64,000 nucleotides of DNA, taken from positions 21,171,096 to 21,235,095 of the forward strand of contig OY987308.1 in the NCBI GenBank assembly GCA_963920635.1, given 5' to 3'. The stretch comes from Pseudeuparius sepicola. Taxonomy: Eukaryota; Arthropoda; Insecta; Coleoptera; Anthribidae. The position numbers and the translations under genes are program-made. This document shows, one piece after another, positions 29,001 through 39,700 of the stretch (its first letter is position 1; each line of letters opens with the position of its first letter). The notes beneath the pieces were generated by a model. That model worked only from the letters and a program-made list of their open reading frames with translations, had not been told where the DNA came from and did not search any database.

Positions 29001-29920
29001 TAGTTAATGTATTTATACGCAGTTTATTGTGAATTAGCACGAGCATAACGAACTGAACAACCGATAAAATGTGTTTAAACTTTTTCAAAATTAAGATTTA
29101 TCCTCTGTCATGTTACACATATCAAGAGAGACATTTCTAGTCAAACTTTACTCTTGTTCCGACCACGTCACAATCCAGCAACGATCTACCTGTCATATTT
29201 GATCGGATGGTATATTAGAGATGCCCATAAAATTATATGCAGCCAATATTATTATTGAGACTGTTTTATTGCAGCACGTTTTGGTACTTTCTATTTACGG
29301 ATTGTTGTGGTTTATTTTTAATCTTTTTGTTATTAACAAAATAATCACATTGCGTAAGTTGATTGCATGCGAAATGTACTGGGCATATCGGCTTAATAAG
29401 TGATTCTTTTTATTGTGTTTTGAGAAAGACCATAAATTATAATGTTGCTGTAATTTTCCAATAGTGCCAATTTTGCAACGAACGACAAAAATACGTACAC
29501 AGCAAATTAATTTAAATATCACTGGCGAGATAAAAAAAAATAAGGCTTATAAATAGTGTACGCTGATAGTGCAGTCTAAATTTGTTTGTCTCTTCTTAGA
29601 AAAGAATCATTTTTAGGAACGTGATCCTTCATAACTTACAACATCTATTATTGTTTGGTTATGACGATATTTATAATAATAATAATAATTCTCACCCTCA
29701 CAATACTCCAAACTTATGTTTGATATATTTTAAAGTTATGGTGAAGTCGCTGGGAAACAAATGAATGGGTACGTATTTTCAAAAATTCTCTTTATTTTAC
29801 ATTTCCTACATACATTTCATTATGCACCTGCCTATTATTATTCACAGTAACATTCAATTTAAATAAATTAACAATAAATAACAAATAATTCAACTAGAAA
29901 TACAACAAAAAAATACTTTG
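26078..29920. other. Intergenic region between the two phosphatases
   Basis: 3.8 kb with no gene I can support. A 92-codon minus-strand frame at 27132-27410 (starting MNFNPSTHRPQPTLEALKLR) matches nothing I know. Element-like ends are visible at about 28013-28200 (ACAAGGTGTTCCATTT to GAGCCACCCTGTACA) and at 28375 (ATACAGGGTGTCCGCGGTTT). Near 29660-29715 an AATAATAATAATTCTCACCC block with CTCACAATACTCCAAACT is the inverse of 1140-1190. Confidence 0.45.
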
Positions 29921-32900
29921 TTAATCAAGGTTAGCCTCAGAATGGCATTCCCGTGTATAATTCTTAGGTACAACGGGTTTCGTAATCTCAATAAGCTTCC
30001 CTAGTGGGCACATAGTATCACAGCCTTTAATTTTCTTCTCTTCTGGTTCTTCGTTGATGTCTCTTGCGTAAAAGACCTGTAGCAGAAACGTTTTTATTCC
30101 CAATATATTTTTTTGTACGAGCGTGCCGAAAAGTACACTTTGCCACACACGCACTCTAATGCGGCACTAGTGCGGAAAAGCTACTTTTCTTTACTAAATA
30201 CATTAATGCCATAATATGTTTAGTTATTTCTGCCTTGATGAACCTAATAAGGGGAAACAGCTGTCGTAGTCTACCTTCTCGAACGATTCAAATAAGAAAA
30301 CACCGGCACATCCATTAGAAATTGGATGTTGGTATGATGTTACCAGTTGCCAAAATTTATAGTCCCATAAAGCCGCTAACTTTCTTTCTGTAAAAATCTA
30401 TTGGGGACGTGAAATTTTATCATCTTTTTAATAACTATAATTGTAATCTTCCTGTTTTTACGTACAGTTTTTTTTTCAACCTCTTACCTTAACGGCATAT
30501 CCTTTTTCTTCTCCGAAGTTGTGTAGTTCTATGATAACAGCACTGCTGTAGTTTGGAAAATGAGTTTCGAAAAGGTTCAGGGCGGCCAAAATGTTTATGA
30601 CGTTGTTCTCATGCCCGGAGTACAAAAATACCTTTCTCCCTGTCGGTTTGAGCTCACCTATCGACCTCTCCACCATTTGCTTTATGACTTTCGAAAGCAT
30701 GCGGCCACCGTTGAGTTTCTTCAAAATAACGTTCGAATTTTCCAGTTCGCATTGCTTCGCAGCAATCGCGGTGATCGGTTCTGGATATACCTTCTTGCTC
30801 CACTCCGGTAAGGTCAAATTCATGGTCTCTTCCGCTCTCAACGTTTGGTATATCCCGAAAACGTCTAGAAGTTTGTTTATGGGCTTCCCGGTATTTTCCG
30901 ATATGTAGTCCAAGGTCTTTTTGTGTTGCTTCAAGTACGCCAACGCTTCATCCGAATGCAAAACTTGTTGGAGCTCTTTAAAATATGCCGGGCAATACGA
31001 ATTTGGTCTTCGAAGTCTCTATAAAATAGATACATAAATTATTTTGCGACAAATATCGCAAATGAAAATATCTTACAAAGTCTCTCATTTCTTTGTCGTA
31101 ATCGAAAGGAATCGGTAGCCAGTCTAGGTTCTCGTTCCACTGTTGTGATTGGGATGGAGGGAACAAACCAGCTAGTGCCAGAAGAAGAGACATTTTTGTC
31201 CTATCGTAATCGGTACTCGTGGCTTTGACAATTTCTGGGTTATAGATGTCTCCCAAGAAAGAATCGTAGCGTTTTCTTAGGTTCTCTCCAAGTTTGAAGG
31301 CCATGCCTTTGCCATGCTAAAGAAAAGAATAACATTATTCGGTATTACAGGTTCAAGGAGTTTTAGTAAATATCTTTTTTCTACAAGCGTGCGGAAAAGT
31401 ACACTTTTCGGCACGCATTTTAGTTTAGAAAGTGTAACTTTTCCGCACTTTAGTGCGGAAAAGTAAATGCGTGCGGAAAAGTGTCTTACTTTTCCGCACG
31501 CTTGTAGAAAAAATAGTGTTCCTAACTCTTGCGGAAAGTGTCTTTTCCACACTCGATTTCAACTGCAATCGCGTGCGGAAAAGTGGCGTGCGGAAAAGTG
31601 GCACTTTACGCACGAAATATACTATTATCTTTTATACAGGCTGAAAATTCTGTATCTGTTGGAAGCGGTTTTTTAAGTTAACAACTTATCGAACTTACAT
31701 TTGTGAGTTGCCCATATCCCATTGGTTGGAAGGCATCATCTTTGTAGGGGTCATTCGGGTAAGTATCTTTGAATTCGGGTGTCCTACTTCCATGTCTAAA
31801 GAACTAGAAATGATAAGGCTAATTTAAAATTCGACCTTAACGGCTGATATAGCAGATAAGCAGCAATAACGACAACGATTCAAGACGAACAAATAACTCT
31901 TTTATAATGAGAACGAATTGTTTACGGCGATATAGAGTGTGTCCACGTTAAGAACTTACCACCCTTGTAAAATCTGCATTTTTGACCGATTTTGATAATT
32001 TTTTTGGGTATAGTCAAATAATATATTTCTTGAAAGCGGCAGTGAAGTGTCTCAAAATCGTCATTAAAAGCTCAAAAATTGGCACTGAAGTAGCCCATTA
32101 TTGTATGATTTTTTTTCAATAAGTAGGCCTTGACGAGATGTAAACATCAAAGGTCAGACGCGGAGCCGCCCGTCAAAAGTGACCAAATATTAAAAACTCG
32201 TACACATTGCGAAATTTTTCCCTATTATAGCAGCGCAATTTTTCAGTATAAATATTTTAGTAAGTTTAAATACCAATCTATTTTTCATGGAGGCTGCACA
32301 ACAGGCAGCAGTTTGGGAAGCGCCGTGCCTCGTCATACTTGACCTAGGTAGAGCGATCGTCAAAGTCAAGCAACGCCGCGCGTAGTCGGTTCATGGACGG
32401 GTGATCCCTTATGATTATTTTTTGCCTAATAAAACACTTTTTTCCGATTTCAAAAAAAAAAGTATGCCACGGCACTGAAGTTCTTTTTATGACTCATGTG
32501 GTTTATTTGCCAGAGGCGTCTGCAACTAAATTCCACATGAGTCATAAAAAGTTGAACTTCAGTGCCTTGGTAAATAAATTGTAGGAATTTATTATTATTT
32601 TTTAATATTAGAACAAATTTTTCTTAGTCAATGTTTATTTTTTATAAAATGATGAACAATATAGGTTTTGGGTGATCCTAAATAAGAATTTGTAACAGGT
32701 TTTTTTTTTCTAAAAATTTGCGTTGTTAAAGTATGGACGAGTGATCCATATAATTTGACCACCCTGTACATATATTTATAAATTTTATATTTTTCCATTG
32801 TAGTTTTGCACGTTCAATGTGGTTTAGCAAATAAATGCAGACAATACCTGTTTTTTTAAATGTATATTTTTTAATCGATTATGCAATATTTTAACTATTT

Positions 32901-33401
32901 TTCAGGAACGTACGTTTAAACGTTCTGATTTGGTTGGTACATATTTTAATTGCCAATTATAAAAAAATGCCAAGTGAAATGTAGATAAAGTGTAAATATA
33001 TAGAATTCAAACGACCAAAAAATGACGAAAAGTTATGAAATGATTATATAGGATTTTAAGTCTTTTAACATTTTTGAAAAACTTTCGTGCCCCTTAATTT
33101 GAAAACAGAGGCCTTCTTTCATCGATGTCTTAAATTTTATAAAAAAATACTTGCTTGTCACCAAAAGTAATAGACAACAACAATCAGAATCCAGCGCCTT
33201 GTGTCATAAGTCACAAATTTTAAAAAAAAATATTACTTAGGAATGAGGGGCGATTTCCGATAGGATGTAGAGGTCCAAAAAAATGTTCAGAATTTTTTTT
33301 AATTTACTCACCACATGTACTAGCCGTAGAGTGTCACTTTCTGCTGCAATACATGCCAAGGTGCCCAAAAAAACTCCAAGAATCGCGACAAAAACCTTCA
33401 T
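29921..33401 (-). CDS. Secreted histidine acid phosphatase, second copy
   Basis: Exons in coding order: 33401-33312, 31803-31699, 31316-31077, 31018-30488, 30076-29921; 373 aa. Signal peptide MKVFVAILGVFLGTLACIAA. RLVHV/FFRHGSRTP carries the nucleophilic His (about 34); KVFLYSGHENNV (about 274-285) carries the second catalytic His-Glu. Conserved GYGQLTN/HGKGMAFKLGENLRKRY matches the first gene, and the first three intron positions are the same. The exon at 31018-30488 corresponds to three exons of the neighbour fused into one. C-terminus VFYARDINEEPEEKKIKGCD then TMCPLGKL. TATATAA lies about 100 bp upstream. Tandem paralogue of the 23065 gene, same strand. Introns contain a five-copy repeat member and a cluster of short palindromic motifs. 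Confidence 0.9.
31380..31620. repeat. Cluster of GTGCGGAAAAGT / ACTTTTCCGCAC motifs
   Basis: About ten copies of GCGTGCGGAAAAGT or its inverse, some with a mismatch, are packed into 240 bp of the phosphatase intron (for example near 31387, 31435, 31450, 31468, 31489, 31572, 31585). Further copies are at 30115-30175 in the last intron of the same gene. Adjacent inverted pairs can form cruciforms. Not a simple tandem array, because spacing and orientation vary. Confidence 0.8.
32030..32577 (+). repeat. Dispersed repeat family, copy A
   Basis: One of five copies sharing GACGTTTGATGTTTACATCT-type, TGGAGGCTGCACAACAGGCA, GGTTCATGGACGGGTGATCC and GGCACTGAAGTTC blocks in the same order. Termini are GGCAGTGAAGTGTC at one end and GAACTTCAGTGCC at the other, imperfectly inverted. 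Open frames run through parts (for example [15 protein letters not shown] in other copies) but vary between copies, so coding is unlikely. Other copies: 34428-35010 (-), about 40240-40545 (+, left-truncated), 43028-43533 (-), 46486-46975 (-). Confidence 0.75.
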
Positions 33402-36400
33402 TTTCGTTACAACAAATTTACAAAATCATTTGAATAAAGCTGAATGCCAGTCCACTAGTTGCTATCAACTGATGCACTGTTTGGAACCGTAGTAGTCTTA
33501 TATACAATATCGCAGGCTTGCAGAATGTTTTTCGCGACCTTTATCTTTCAAAACCGTCTGACCCCCTGCCTAAGATTTTTTTTCCTAAATGATGATGGAC
33601 TCCCCACTTTACAATCGTGCGACAGCACAATTTGAGAGCTATTTAAAGTTCCTTTTGATAAGGATAATCAGCGGCTCAAAATAAGTAGGTGCTTGGCGTT
33701 TTTTCGGTCACTCTGTATTTGTGTCCTCCCTTTTTTTCCTTAACTTCACTTCTTATTGCTGTCTTGTCGATGGAGATGTTTTAAATATTATCTATTTGTT
33801 ATAAGTTATAAGATAATGTAATATTTATATATATTTATAACTAGATGTTATGGAGTCATGTAATATCTAGAAGAAACCATATCATATCCCAAAGGTAAGA
33901 CAGTAATTTGGCATTTTCTCCGAGTGTGCTAATAAAGTATGAGCGATGTTGTTGTCCTCACAAACTGTTGAACCCGCTATGTTCCTGAACTATATCATTC
34001 ATTGACGCCTGCGAACCGTGTGTGGTAAGTTAATGATACGTCGAACGATATGGTCATATAGTAAACAAGCCTGAATCATTCCGTGGGCAACGGCCGACGC
34101 CTTTCGAAAAAAGTAAGAGATAAAATATTTTATAAAGTTTTGGTGCCGCTGGTCAAGCCCCGTCGGGTTATCTAAGCTGGCCGTGACGGTTAAATTATTA
34201 ATATCCCCCTTTTATTTTGTGAACTACGTTACTGGGATATTTGTTAGAGTGGCAACGTGTCAATACGATGGTCAAGAATGCTTTTGTTTGGGTACAGTTG
34301 AACCGAAAAGTGGTTGGTCAAAAAATATCAAAATAATGATAAGTTGTTCATTCTTGTGCAGAACTGAAACTTTAATGTCGAACCGAAATTTCCTAAGCAA
34401 AAAATAGTTAGGTACTTATGTACCAAGGCAGTGAAGTTCAACTTCAACTGTGTAATTTAGTGGCCGAGGCCTCTGGCCCAAGCAAATAAACCACATGAGT
34501 CATAAAAGGAACTTCAGTGCGGAGGTACATATTATATATTTTTTTTAAATCCGAAAAAAAATTTTTATTAGGCAAAAAAAACAATCATAAGGGATAACCC
34601 GTCCATGAACCGACTGCGCGCGGCGTTGCTTGACTTTGACGATCGTTCTACGTAGGTCAAGTATGACGAGGCACGGCGCTTCCCAACAGAAACTCCACAC
34701 TGCTGCCTGTTGTGCAGCCCCATGAAAAATAGATTGATATTCAAACGTACTAATTTTATTATACTGAGAAAGATTGCGCTGCTATAGGTAGCAATTTCGC
34801 AATCTGTACGGAAAGTTAAATGGGCTTTTATTGGCTGGGTTTTGAATATTTGGTCACTTTTGACGGACGATGGCTCCGCGTCTGACGTTTGATGTTTACA
34901 TCTCGCCAAGGCCTACTTATTGAAAAAATCGTACAATAATGGGCTACTTCAGTGCCGATTTATGAGCAGTTAATGACGATCTTGGGACACTTCACTGCCG
35001 ATTTCAAGAAATTGTATTTTATCTTATCTGAAAACAAATAATATTTCAGAATATTGCGTAGATGCACTACAAATGACGCCTTTAAATTAGTGGTAAAAAA
35101 GAAAAATATTATTGATGTTGTAAATAATATTTTTAGCTTGGAGGGCAGAAATAATAAAAATTCTTATTAGTAACCAGTCATTTTATTTACTTATTATACA
35201 ATATTTCATCGTTATGAAGCATGTTATTGGGGTTATACAAAAACATAAGCAACAACGTACTTTTTGGTATAACAATTTCTTAAACTCTAGTAATACCATG
35301 TTGTAACGTACCTAGTTCTATGGTGGTTTAAAAACTAAGCCGGCCGCAATATTAAAATAAAACAGCGGCTTAATTTTTTCAAGGTGTTCTAACATCCATT
35401 AGAATTCTATATTTACAAAATAAGTGTTCCCTTAGGTAGTAACTCAGGCAGTCTCTATATTTCTATACATTTTTTTTCTAAAAATCATTATGTACAAGAA
35501 TGATCCAAATTATATTATTTGGTCCAAACTTGTAACTTCTATTTTTAAATTTATTACAATTATATTTATACGTGCATTTTTTTATTCATTCGTTTTTTAA
35601 ATGTGCATTTGCATTCGTTGAGCACATAACTATAATAACTAGTTTAATCCCAACTCGGTATAAAATATTTTTGTGAGCACTTTTCATAATCGTATTTACA
35701 AAAAAATATATCAGGAATTTCGTTACAAAATCTCCTAAAATTTTCGGCAATATTAGGACGACTCTTAGTTTTTCTAAAACGAAAGCTGTTTTTTACAGAC
35801 ACGTTTCGTAGTTGTTCTTCATTCTATCGAATTGAAATGTCAGGCTTAAAAAACAGCTTGTAAAAGGTGTCCCCAGATTCTATGAACGATATTTTTAAAC
35901 GATATTTTCACGCCAAAAAATCAAAGTCAATTTATAAATCTGACACAGAAGCATAATGTTATATCCCAAGCAAGATTAATAAACTAACCTTGATACCAAG
36001 CAACTTTTTATAATTTTTTTTTTTGATAAAGGGAACTTTACCTCTCTGTCAAGACCTACTTGATTTCTGAAAAATAAAAACTTGGTTCAAATTACTTTCT
36101 AAATGAAGCAACTCTAAACCCCCAACTTCATATTTCAACTCTTACGTGCGCAATAAATCTGAGGGCACCCTGTATACTTGAATGCATGTTTCAAGATGTT
36201 GCCACGAAATCTTCGTCATTCTGAAACATCCTGTACACCAATCAATTTAAAAATTATGGCCTTTCATTTACTAATGAATAAATTTGTGCTATATTGCTTA
36301 TCATAATTTGTATCTAACAATATTTTGTAGGTAGCTAACTTTTTAGAAAATATAATTTGTAAAATAAAAAATTTAATTTGTTTCTTCATATTGCTAATTC

Positions 36401-36568
36401 GAATTTCATTTATTAAAGCTATTGACTTGATCTTGAGATTAAAACAGTTTAAAATAATAGACCTCAAGAAACAAACAAAATTCAATTTTTTTGAACACAT
36501 TCACGTGAAAACACTTAGCTAAGAAACTAGAAAAGTCTTAACAATTATTATCATTAAGAAGTAGGTAA
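33402..36568. other. Intergenic between phosphatase and receptor gene
   Basis: No protein-coding gene recognised. It contains repeat copy B, and around 34138-34185 TTTTGGTGCCGCTGGTCAAG and GCTGGCCGTGACGG resemble retroelement primer-binding-site sequence, following an AATAAAG-containing stretch that could be a solo LTR (see findings). The interval 35010-36568 is AT-rich with CACCCTGTATA-type fragments (36165) and nothing else I can name. Confidence 0.45.
34428..35010 (-). repeat. Dispersed repeat family, copy B
   Basis: Nearly full-length inverted copy of the element at 32030, running from TACCAAGGCAGTGAAGTTCA to ACACTTCACTGCCGATTTC. The central CGCGCGGCGTTGCTTGACTT and AAGTATGACGAGGCACGGCG blocks are well conserved. 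Confidence 0.75.
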
Positions 36569-36757
36569 TCATTGCGGAGGACACCTGACCACCGTGGTGG
36601 CAAATTCAGAAAATTTTTTGTCTATCGGAATTCTATCATCATACAAGGTTGGAGCTTGTAAAATTATTCCAGCAGTACCTACTAGAACCGCTAGGGTGAA
36701 TATCCATAGAAACAGTCTATCTAAGACCATTGCCACGTACTTCCAATCTTCTTTAAC
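36569..36757 (-). CDS. Receptor last exon, M4 segment
   Basis: Starts [20 protein letters not shown] after a TTTTCAG acceptor, contains the fourth membrane helix, then a short extracellular tail ([20 protein letters not shown] and TVVRCPPQ) and TGA. It follows the EDSTK end of the 38396 exon in phase 0. Confidence 0.93.
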   Translation of the reverse strand, partial: VKEDWKYVAMVLDRLFLWIFTLAVLVGTAGIILQAPTLYDDRIPIDKKFSEFATTVVRCPPQ

Positions 36758-39700
36758 CTGAAAATAAATTAGAAATTATTATAGTAGGTGTATGGATTGC
36801 CTACAGAATTTTGCCACTTGGCATCTTGTCGTATCTGCTACCGTTTGAGGACAAATTGAATTTTTTGTTCCTTCATTCTAAATAGAAATTTGCAAAGATA
36901 CCTATATACTTCTTAGACTTCAAAAGTTTTAACTAAACGATAACAAAAAAATAAAAACAAAGTTTAATATTTAAAAAAACATGACGCCCTCTATTTTAGA
37001 AAAGAAGGCTTTGTATAAAATCAGTTCTATTTTGTCAAGATCTTGCAAACTTTAAGGCCCTAAGCATAAAAAGTTAATCACCCTGTATCACCCAATAAGT
37101 TATAAAAAAACCCTATGTCACTACCTAGGTGTGTTATCTTTGAATAAAGAATCCTAGGAATGAGTCAAAGCTCTATGTGTATTATAAATTACGTGAGACG
37201 GCAATCGCCGTGAGTAGTAACCAAGTTTTGACACAATATTTTGATATCTGACACGGTGATAGATGTCAGTACGACAGTATGTGGTATTTAGATACTTTTT
37301 CGAGTTATTATGCAGCTTGTGGCACTTTCCTGACCGCCAAAACTAAAATCTTTGAGGATAATAATCTTGTAATTTAAATTAACTTTTGAGGCCATGCACC
37401 AAAGTAGAATAGGCGTTGTATAGGGTATCTACTTCATAATTGGAAATTTAAAATTAGAATTACTGTATTATCAAGGATTCCTAAATTTAAAGGCATAAAC
37501 GTGCCTTATAATTTTTTGCCTGTACTGATTTCACAAAAAGGGGGTTTCTTCTTCGATTAGCGTCATGTGACAAATATATCTTTCCATTTTGCTATAGAGG
37601 AGTCAATACGCTGTACACATTCGTATAGAAAAGTAAAATTTGCCTTTGTTCCACGAATTATTGCAAACGGGCACCGGCAACATTGCAATGCCGTTTCTCC
37701 TGACATGAACGGAGGTTTCCACGTTTGGCGTTCTAGACAATAAAACGACGAACCTGTAGATTTCAGCCTGAAGAAAATTGCAACTTGCAAATGCAAATTT
37801 GCTCCCTCCTGGAGTGCAACTTGCAAATGCAAATTTGCTCCCTCCTGGAGTTCTTTATTCAAAGGTTTATATACATCAAAGTCCATTTGCGGTGACATTT
37901 CCGGATTTCCCCTTTAAAACCATTAATTATACAAGCAAAGGCCGGCAAAAATAATTCCCCTCTCTGCCTAAAAGCATTAGGGATCGTGAAAGTATAAAGA
38001 ACCCGCTCTCAAATACCGAAATATTCTTTTAAAGCCTAAACCGGACGACGGACATGTTGAACCGAGACTCTAGGGGTTGAAAAGGGTCTATTTTCCCCCA
38101 TGTTGGTTTACAAAGCTGGGGGGGTCTCCTATTTAGGGCAATTAAACGGTTGGAGGCAACCCCCAAAATACCCCCATACAATCTGTTGAAAGGGTTATCA
38201 TGTTCATGACGTCTGTATTCGTACGATCGCTTTATGGGATTATTTCTGGGCAAACTCTACCTTTTGTCAAAAAATGAACTATGCCAAATAAGCTAAACCT
38301 CTGCAGTCTGTCTGCATGTTGTTTTTTTATACATCCAGACTAGTCCATTAACTTTCTTATCCCCCGTTTTGTCCATCTACTCGCTCCCGACTCACCTTGG
38401 TCGAGTCCTCCAGCATCTTGGTGTGTTCGGCGATGAACCTCACGCAGAAGCAGGACTTGTGGACTTCGGGGGGGCACTTGGAGTGCGAGAACGCCGGACT
38501 CCTCAACACCGGACTCTTGGGGGGTTCCCCCGTACCGTCTGGACCTGGGGGTACTCCGAGTTCTGCAGGGCCCCCACCACCTAATGCCCCAGGTCCGTGG
38601 ATTTGACAGCTTCCGCCGAATGGTCCACCATCCAGGAGGCTGTAGGGGTTCTCTGATAAGGTTATAATATACCGGGTGTTCCAGTTGAAAGAAAAAGCGT
38701 TGCACCGTTTATTGTTCTACTGCTGTGTGGGATAAGGTTACTGCTGTGGGGGTTAAGGTTAATGCTGTGGGGGATAAGTTTTTCTGCTGTGGGGGATAAG
38801 GTTATAATATACCGGGTATTTCATTTGAAAGAAAAAGCGGTTGCACCGTTTATTGTTCTACTGCTAGAGCTAGCACCCTATACTTTATACCATGGAATCA
38901 AATTCTCTTATATGGAAATGTTGAGAGACACCATTTCTAATTGAAATACTTACTTGGGACTTATGTCTTCTTTAGATTGCGATTTGCTTGGATATCGCCT
39001 TTTAGGACTGCCATCCTCTCTATGCACCGTGGTGTGGTAGGGATATAAACACGTCGAGAATGTTCTGTCTCTTGCCACGAATCTGTTTGACAAAAATTTG
39101 CTAAAACAACAGAGAAAATACAATTATGTAGTTGACGCGTTTTTTTTTCTGTAATGAGATTTACTTTAATTTTCCGCAACAAAGAAAGGCAACAAATTAA
39201 AAATACCACAGACAATGGCCGTGTCCTTGCACTGCGAGACCCCTACAGCGATAACAGGGCGAAAGTGTCTTTTAAACCAGATGAGTTTTCCCCTATCTCC
39301 ATTTTCCTCCATTTAGCAAGAAGTCGTTTAGGGATATTTTTGTTTATTGTCAAGGGGGATGGGGGAAACTCGGAAATAAAACGTCCGTACTTACCTATTC
39401 GTTTCGAAAACATATTGGGGTCTTTTCATAACTAGAAGTCTCGGCAATATGTGTATGAAGACCCTTTTTACCCAAGGCGACATTTTGTGGGTCTGCGGCG
39501 ATCTGAAGTGGACATTCAGCACGACTACTGTCACGCAGATGCTGAAAAAAAAAGAGAGTTTGTATAATATTTTGAAGAACTTCCTTCATACATTACTCTA
39601 CCGTGGGACTATATTTTCACGTTATTTATATAAAAATAAAACAGTTAGAAGAGCGGCCACGCCACTTTTAAATGCAGAGTGGCACGTCGGACTGCGGAGG

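Noticed and set aside
31380..31620. Palindromic motif cluster as a CRISPR array
   Set aside because: Spacing and orientation are irregular, there are no unique equal-length spacers, and the DNA is an animal intron.
34568..34909. 113-codon frame (and similar frames in the sister copies) as a repeat-encoded protein
   Set aside because: The frame is disrupted differently in each of the five copies and there is no recognised domain, so conservation is at DNA level.
38340..38705. 121-codon minus-strand frame overlapping the receptor loop exon
   Set aside because: It is the wrong frame of the exon that encodes [19 protein letters not shown]-rich sequence keeps it open by chance.
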